A stretch of 64,000 nucleotides of DNA from DASXMT01 sp963803065 (GTDB lineage: Bacteria; Actinomycetota; Acidimicrobiia; Acidimicrobiales; RAAP-2), in NCBI GenBank assembly GCA_963803065.1, contig CAWDKW010000010.1, positions 1 to 64,000 of the forward strand, in the 5' to 3' direction. The translations under genes and the position numbers were made by a program. The notes beneath the pieces are model-generated. The model searched no databases and was not told the origin of the DNA. It saw nothing but the letters and a program-made list of their open reading frames with translations. Shown here piece by piece: positions 59,081 to 64,000 of the stretch (position 1 is its first letter; each line of letters starts with the position of its first letter).

Positions 59081-59593
59081 TCATCCGTGATGGTTCTGCA
59101 GGAGAGTTTTGAGGACCACCATGGCAACTCCCAACAGTCCAGCAATGCTGGTGATTGCTACCAAGCGGAGGCCACCGAGCCCGGCGGCGCGACCGGCCAT
59201 CAGGCCATGGATCACCAGGAGGACCACGGTCACTATCAATGCGATCCATGCGGCTCCGGACGAGCTTGCGCCTAGCAGGCGGGCCGCGACGAGGGATATG
59301 ACGGGGAGGAATGAGGCGGTGATCATCGGCACGGTGCTTGCCATCGAGAGACGGATCTGTGCTCGGTTCGGAAGTCTGCCAGCGTGCGTGTGTTGGCCGA
59401 TGAGCTCGGCGTACAGCTCGGCTAACCAATAGATGGCCAGCGTGACCACGATGGTCACTGCCAGGGCCGCAGTACGTAGCTGGTTACCCCCGGCGGCGAT
59501 GACGGCCGCGGTGATGATCGTTCCATAGATCGCGGCGGCCGTTCTGCGCCCATCATGCGCACGCCCCGTATGTCTGCTGCCGATTCTCTTCAC
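59081..59593 (-). CDS. small integral membrane protein of unknown function
   Basis: 170 residues with four to five helices (AAAIYGTIITAAVIAAGG, LAVTIVVTLAIYWLAELYAEL, ITASFLPVISLVAARLL, IALIVTVVLLVIHGLMAG, VAITSIAGLLGVAMVVLKTLL). Conserved acidic and His residues (AELYAELIGQHTHAGR) lie between helices 2 and 3. Family not recognised. Confidence 0.65.
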   Translation of the reverse strand: MKRIGSRHTGRAHDGRRTAAAIYGTIITAAVIAAGGNQLRTAALAVTIVVTLAIYWLAELYAELIGQHTHAGRLPNRAQIRLSMASTVPMITASFLPVISLVAARLLGASSSGAAWIALIVTVVLLVIHGLMAGRAAGLGGLRLVAITSIAGLLGVAMVVLKTLLQNHHG

Positions 59594-59756
59594 CGGTTTC
59601 GCTTCGACCAGCCATTGATCCTCAAGGGCGTTTCCGGACCCACATCGCGCCTCTCGATTGCAATCTCACAACACGGCGACACCAACGGGACTCCGCAAGT
59701 AGCTCCTCTCGGCCAGAAGGCTGGCGTCCCCTCGGAGCCACCCAGGATGACCCGAT
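59594..59756. other. intergenic gap between two minus-strand genes
   Basis: About 160 bp. No gene is seen. It should hold the promoter of the membrane protein gene read leftward from 59593. Confidence 0.3.
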
Positions 59757-60257
59757 TCAGAAGTCACCGCCAGCTGCCACATCCGCCCGGAGCGCCGTGA
59801 GGAGCTCCGTTGAAGAACAGCTGAGAGTCGACAGCGCCAATTCGAGCGCATGAGCTTCCAGGACCCTCGCTGCATCTGTTCCCTCCGGAGTGGCCATTAC
59901 CGCAACGACTGCAATCCGACCGAGGCGGAGGACGCGACTCAACTCGCTGGATACGTAGGCCGAGATCGAGCCAGATACGCACGTGAGCACCTGATCCCCG
60001 ACTCCACCGGCGAGGGCCCCGGTGAGCAGTGCCGGCGGCCAGAGCGCACCGACAACGGCCGAGGCGACCGCTCCGAAACCCCAACCGTGGCGAGTCAATG
60101 AGCAATGGACCAAGGACACGTGCTCGTCGGCCCATTCGATCGTCATCGCGTCGATCAGGCTCGTGGCCGCCCCTGGATCGAGATCCAGTCGATCCCAGGC
60201 CCGGGCCGCCTGAGGATACGAAGAGTAGGCCGCGATGCCCACCGCGATGTCTGGCAC
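59757..60257 (-). CDS. DUF1269-like membrane-associated protein
   Basis: 166 residues. The N-terminal segment (VGIAAYSSYPQAARAWDRL) and the central Gly-rich helix pair (GWGFGAVASAVVGALWPPAL, LTGALAGGVGDQVLTCVSG) are typical of DUF1269 proteins, which have glycine-zipper-like helices. Then VVAVMATPEGTDAARVLE forms a small alpha-beta part. Function unknown; often stress-associated. Divergent from the SHOCT protein gene. Confidence 0.65.
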   Translation of the reverse strand: MPDIAVGIAAYSSYPQAARAWDRLDLDPGAATSLIDAMTIEWADEHVSLVHCSLTRHGWGFGAVASAVVGALWPPALLTGALAGGVGDQVLTCVSGSISAYVSSELSRVLRLGRIAVVAVMATPEGTDAARVLEAHALELALSTLSCSSTELLTALRADVAAGGDF

Positions 60258-60436
60258 CGATCGCTCCTTGTCGTGCTCATGCTCGGGCAGGCCCGGTGAT
60301 GTCTCTTAGGGACAGGTAAGCACCATCGGTCACTTATCACATCGGCCACAGTGGCCGATGTGACGCGAGCGGCAATCCTTCATCATGGAGACACAGGATC
60401 GCTCCGCGAGGGGCTGTGAGAGAAACGGAATAGAAG

Positions 60437-60832
60437 ATGCTGGTGGCCTACACGTATCCCTTGCTGGACCTCTTCTGGTCGATGCTCTTCTTCTTCCTTT
60501 TCTTCATGTGGATCTGGATTCTGATCGCGGTCATCACAGACATCTTCCGCAGCCCGGATCTCCATGGTCTGGGTAAGGCCGGATGGTTCGTGTTCGTCCT
60601 CTTCATTCCGTTGATCGGAGTCCTCGTGTACTTGATCGCCCGGGGACACAAGATGCAAGACCACGCTGTGCAACGCGCCAGACAGCAGGACCAAGCATTC
60701 AAGCAGTACGTACAGGAGGTCTCGTCGGACGGGTCGACAACTGACGAATTGACCAAGCTTGCTGACTTGCGAGAACGGGGCGTCATCACGCCCGAGGAGT
60801 TTGAGGAACAGAAGGCCAAGGTTCTCGGGTAG
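60437..60832 (+). CDS. SHOCT-domain membrane protein with PLDc_N-like helices
   Basis: 131 residues. Two membrane helices (SMLFFFLFFMWIWILIAVITD and GWFVFVLFIPLIGVLVYLI in part) with a PLDc_N-like layout, then a charged linker and a C-terminal SHOCT motif (LADLRERGVITPEEFEEQKAKVL). Such proteins are small membrane regulators or oligomerisation modules. The next gene starts 70 bp downstream on the same strand. Confidence 0.85.
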   Translation: MLVAYTYPLLDLFWSMLFFFLFFMWIWILIAVITDIFRSPDLHGLGKAGWFVFVLFIPLIGVLVYLIARGHKMQDHAVQRARQQDQAFKQYVQEVSSDGSTTDELTKLADLRERGVITPEEFEEQKAKVLG

Positions 60833-60902
60833 CCACGATCGATTCTGCTCCGTTTCGCTGACCCCATTTGATTGGACAGACCCCCAGCACGAGGAGGGCT
60901 CA

Positions 60903-62768
60903 ATGCCCGATTACCCGCTCATCGAGGATCACGGCCTCATCGGTGACCTCCAAACGGCCGCGTTGGTCGCGACCGACGGAACCATCGATTGGTTCTGCTG
61001 GCCCAGATTCGATTCGCCTAGCATCTTTGCTTCTCTCCTTGACCATGGTCGGGGAGGGCGGTTCCGGATCGCTCCCGCTAGTGGCGACTTTGTAACGACA
61101 CAGATGTACTTTCCTGAATCGACGGTCCTCATCACCAGGTTCATGAGCGACCAAGGTGTGGCAGAGCTCGTGGATTTCATGCCGATTCACAATCCCAAGC
61201 AGGCCACGTCGCACCATCGAATAGCCCGAGGTGTCCGCTGCATGAGAGGTCGAGTCGACTTCATTCTCGAGTGCGAACCGCGATTTGACTACGGCCGACA
61301 GAAGCACACGGTCGCCCTTCACGACGGAGGAGCGGTCTTCAACTGCCATGGCGACATGGTCACCTTGCGGACGGAGGGTGGCCAGACGATGGAGACCTCA
61401 GAGCCCGGCGATGTTCGAGCGCGCTTCTCGGTCGAGGCAGGTGAGACCAAAGGCTTTCTCTTGGAGACGGGTCCTACCGCCAGCACGGTCCCGCTGGCCG
61501 AGGACGAGGGTGTGATCCTGTTCGAGGAGACCGTGGGGTTCTGGCGCAGGTGGCTTCGTAGCTCCACCTACTCGGGTCGCTGGCGGGAGATGGTGGATCG
61601 ATCGGCCATGTCCTTGAAACTGATGACCTACGCGCCCACCGGCGCCCTCGTCGCCGCTCCGACGGCTGGATTGCCCGAGCAGGTGGGGGGCGAACGGAAC
61701 TGGGACTACCGGTTCACCTGGGTCCGTGACTCGTCGTTCTCTGTCTATGCGCTCCTCGGCCTCGGGTACACCGAGGAGGCAATGGACTTCATCCGCTGGC
61801 TCGGAAACCGGGTTGAAGAGAAGGCCGGCAGCACCTCAGGCCCATTGAAGATCATGTACCGGGTGGACGGCACCTCAGATCTGGAGGAGGAAACGCTGGA
61901 CCACTTCGAAGGCTACATGGGATCAAGTCCCGTTCGGATCGGCAACGGTGCAGCGGACCAGCTCCAATTAGACATCTACGGCGAGGCCCTCGACTCCATC
62001 TATATTGCCGATCAGCGGGCAGAACCGGTCGGCCACCTTGGGTGGGTCGAGCTCAGTTCCATCCTCAACTGGCTCTCTGACAACTGGGACCGACCTGACG
62101 AAGGCGTGTGGGAGACCCGCGGCGGTCAGAAGGCGTTCACGTATGGACGCCTCATGTCCTGGGTCGCCTTCGACCGCGGTTTGCGCATGGCAGCCGCTCG
62201 CGGTCGGCCTGGCGAGATTGATCGCTGGATGACTGCCCGAGACGCTGTGTATCGGCAGATCATGGACAAGGGGTGGAATCGACAGCGCGGCGCATTCACC
62301 CAGCACGCGGACACCGACGTTCTCGACGCCTCCAACCTCCTCATGCCCTTGATGGGCTTCGTGGCGCCGAAGGACCCGTTGTGGCTGTCGACACTCTCGG
62401 CCATGGAAGAGGAGCTTGTTTCCGACAGTCTGGTGTACCGGTACAACCCGAGCGCCTCGCCAGACGGGTTGGCGGGCTCTGAGGGCACCTTCTCACTTTG
62501 CTCCTTCTTCTATGTCAGTGCCCTGGCCCGTGCCGGCCGATTGGAGGAAGCCCGCTACGCCTTCGAGAAGATGCTGACCTATTCGAACCACGTTGGTCTC
62601 TATTCCGAGGAGATCGGGCCGAGCGGTCACCAGATCGGGAACTTCCCCCAAGCATTCACCCATCTCGCTCTGGTCAGGGCCGCCATCGACCTCGACGCGG
62701 CCCTCAGCGATGCATCCGCACCCGAGGCCTTCCACGCTCCGAGGTCCGGATCGATGGTCTTCGGCTAG
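60903..62768 (+). CDS. glycoside hydrolase family 15 protein (trehalase/glucoamylase-like)
   Basis: 621 residues from ATG 60903 with GAGGAGGG upstream. N-terminal beta-sandwich (LIEDHGLIGDLQTAALVATDG, IDWFCWPRFDSPS) followed by an (alpha/alpha)6 barrel: ERNWDYRFTWVRDSSF, the usual substrate-binding stretch, and GSEGTFSLCSFFYVSALA with the catalytic Glu near the C-terminus. Mycobacterial members of this subfamily are phosphate-dependent trehalases; others hydrolyse glucans. No signal peptide, so it acts in the cytoplasm on stored sugar. Confidence 0.9.
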   Translation: MPDYPLIEDHGLIGDLQTAALVATDGTIDWFCWPRFDSPSIFASLLDHGRGGRFRIAPASGDFVTTQMYFPESTVLITRFMSDQGVAELVDFMPIHNPKQATSHHRIARGVRCMRGRVDFILECEPRFDYGRQKHTVALHDGGAVFNCHGDMVTLRTEGGQTMETSEPGDVRARFSVEAGETKGFLLETGPTASTVPLAEDEGVILFEETVGFWRRWLRSSTYSGRWREMVDRSAMSLKLMTYAPTGALVAAPTAGLPEQVGGERNWDYRFTWVRDSSFSVYALLGLGYTEEAMDFIRWLGNRVEEKAGSTSGPLKIMYRVDGTSDLEEETLDHFEGYMGSSPVRIGNGAADQLQLDIYGEALDSIYIADQRAEPVGHLGWVELSSILNWLSDNWDRPDEGVWETRGGQKAFTYGRLMSWVAFDRGLRMAAARGRPGEIDRWMTARDAVYRQIMDKGWNRQRGAFTQHADTDVLDASNLLMPLMGFVAPKDPLWLSTLSAMEEELVSDSLVYRYNPSASPDGLAGSEGTFSLCSFFYVSALARAGRLEEARYAFEKMLTYSNHVGLYSEEIGPSGHQIGNFPQAFTHLALVRAAIDLDAALSDASAPEAFHAPRSGSMVFG

Positions 62769-62847
62769 CCTCTGGACCTCTCCCTCGCTGTGCACGACCG
62801 GCACCTGCTGGGACACCGGATTCCGCTGCTCGATGAGGGGGCATGAC

Positions 62848-63447
62848 ATGTCGAACCTCAGAAGGGACGTAGGGAACGATCTGTCGGCCATCGACCGAGC
62901 TGTCTATGTCGCCATCGCCAGGCAGAACACGCCCTCCCTGGACGGCCCCCTGCGAGGCCTGTCGGCAATAGCGAACCAGTCCCTTCTGTGGGTCGGACTC
63001 GCTGCTCTGCTCGGTCTCGTTGGCGGACGCCAAGGCCGTCGTGTGGCCGCGCAGGCGATGGCTTCCGTTGGCATCGCGTCGGCGGTCGTCAACCTGGGCG
63101 TCAAGCAGATACGCCCCAGGCGTCGGCCCGACCGCGACGGCAGCGACCTGCCGGCAGGTCGTCTCGTCCCCATGCCGACCTCCCCCTCTTTCCCTTCCGG
63201 CCACTCTGCCTCGGCGTTCGCGTTCGCCAGTGCCGTCGGGGCAGAAATGCCGTGGCTGGCCTTACCGCTTCGTGCGCTGGCCCTGTCCGTAGCGTATTCG
63301 CGGGTCCACACGGGAGTGCACTATCCCGGCGACACCCTGGTCGGCGGCCTGATCGGCACCGTCGTCGGGCAAGCAGTGGTCCGCCTCCCTCGGTCGACCC
63401 GCCGACTGGTGGATGGCTCACCCCGATCCCAGGAGGTCCTTGGATGA
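62848..63447 (+). CDS. PAP2-family membrane phosphatase
   Basis: 199 residues from ATG 62848, with GAGGGGG 8 nt upstream (ATG 62833 is an alternative). All three phosphatase motifs are present: KQIRPRRRP, PSFPSGHSASAF, and SRVHTGVHYPGD. About five helices. Probable substrates are undecaprenyl diphosphate, phosphatidate or another phospholipid. Its stop overlaps the start of ppk2 (ATGA). Confidence 0.9.
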   Translation: MSNLRRDVGNDLSAIDRAVYVAIARQNTPSLDGPLRGLSAIANQSLLWVGLAALLGLVGGRQGRRVAAQAMASVGIASAVVNLGVKQIRPRRRPDRDGSDLPAGRLVPMPTSPSFPSGHSASAFAFASAVGAEMPWLALPLRALALSVAYSRVHTGVHYPGDTLVGGLIGTVVGQAVVRLPRSTRRLVDGSPRSQEVLG

Positions 63448-64000
63448 CAAGAAAGCCCGAGAGAACAAAGCAAAGCTTCGAGCAATCCAACCCGACAGAG
63501 CCCACGACGGGCGCTCACCCGTCGATTGCTGACTTTGCCGGTCCAAAGTTGAAGAACAAGCCCTACCGGAAAGAGCTGCGGCGGCTGCACGGCGAGCTGG
63601 TGGTGCTCCAAGAATGGGTGAAGGAGACCGGTGCCAAGGTGTGTGTCGTCTTTGAGGGCCGTGACACCGCTGGAAAGGGCGGGACCATCAAGGCGATCAC
63701 CGAGCGGGTGAGTCCTCGAGTCTTCCGGGTGATCGCCCTGCCCGTCCCCACCGAGCGGGAGAAGACCCAGATGTACGTGCAACGCTACATACCCCATCTC
63801 CCGGCAGCCGGGGAGATCGTCATCTTTGATCGCAGCTGGTACAACCGGGCCGGGGTGGAGCGGGTCATGGGATTCTGCACCGACGAGCAAGCCCGCAGGT
63901 TTCTTGAGCAGGTTCCTGGTGTAGAGAAGTCCATGGTCGACTCGGGCATCCTCCTGGTGAAGTACTGGCTCGAGGTCGGCGCCGATGAGCAAACTCGCCG
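63444..64000 (+). CDS. ppk2: polyphosphate kinase 2, 5' part (runs off the window)
   Basis: First 185 codons from ATG 63444; the gene continues beyond the end. Polyphosphate kinase 2 moves phosphate between polyphosphate and nucleotides. Walker A FEGRDTAGKGGTIKAI, lid arginines, and Walker B VIFDRSWYNRAGVERVMGF are typical of single-domain (class I) PPK2. The N-terminal 30 residues are polar. Translationally coupled to the PAP2 gene. Confidence 0.93.
   Translation, partial: MTRKPERTKQSFEQSNPTEPTTGAHPSIADFAGPKLKNKPYRKELRRLHGELVVLQEWVKETGAKVCVVFEGRDTAGKGGTIKAITERVSPRVFRVIALPVPTEREKTQMYVQRYIPHLPAAGEIVIFDRSWYNRAGVERVMGFCTDEQARRFLEQVPGVEKSMVDSGILLVKYWLEVGADEQTR

Overview
The window is high-GC DNA (most genes use G/C at third codon positions) from an actinobacterium. 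Four things point to this. The order response regulator (PdtaR type) - polA - rpsA - coaE - uvrB - uvrA resembles the mycobacterial chromosome. There is a rapZ - yvcK - gap - pgk - tpiA - secG run. The pol I O-helix carries a tyrosine, as in M. tuberculosis. An AftD-type arabinofuranosyltransferase homologue is present. The gene order and a LpqW/DppA-like protein behind secG suggest a deep-branching class such as Acidimicrobiia, but that placement is inference.

Layout. (1) 0-7.4 kb: tRNA-Leu(CAA), a broken menC, a small coiled-coil protein, an ANTAR response regulator, polA (one frameshift) and rpsA with a promoter/hairpin leader. (2) 7.4-13.3 kb: a minus-strand peptide ABC transporter operon (substrate-binding protein, two permeases, two ATPases). 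(3) 13.4-27.6 kb: a surface-glycan block with a GT39-type membrane glycosyltransferase, a PIG-V-like mannosyltransferase, a FAD oxidoreductase, a MOP flippase, a GT4 transferase, a very large AftD-like gene with four frameshifts, and a methyltransferase. Blocks 2 and 3 separate rpsA from coaE, which are close together in mycobacteria. (4) 27.6-43.7 kb: housekeeping core: coaE, all three excinuclease genes (uvrB, uvrA, uvrC), nadA, rapZ, yvcK, gap, pgk, tpiA, secG and an anchored family-5 binding protein. No whiA lies after yvcK. (5) 43.7-57 kb: an accessory, decayed region that begins exactly at tRNA-Leu(GAG). It holds an integrase relic, a secreted glycine-rich protein, an amidohydrolase relic, an anaerobic sulfatase-maturase plus sulfatase pair, an NDH-2-like oxidoreductase, several fragments, an IS3 remnant and a family of hairpin repeats. 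(6) 57-64 kb: membrane proteins followed by a stress/carbon-phosphate group (DUF1269-like, SHOCT protein, GH15 trehalase/glucoamylase, PAP2 phosphatase, PPK2 polyphosphate kinase running off the end).

Two cross-cutting features stand out. First, many short tandem repeats with unit lengths divisible by three lie in or next to gene starts (GT39 protein, yvcK, flippase, polA, methyltransferase leader). Second, at least six single-base frameshifts sit at short G or C runs in otherwise well-conserved genes, including essential polA. This suggests that some or all are sequencing or assembly errors rather than true gene death.

No CRISPR array, restriction system, toxin-antitoxin pair or biosynthetic megacluster was seen. 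The best candidates for something undescribed are the AftD/PIG-V/GT39/flippase glycan locus, the repeated hairpin family at 53.2-54.5 kb, and the rapZ-yvcK junction built from in-frame repeats that each carry a start codon.
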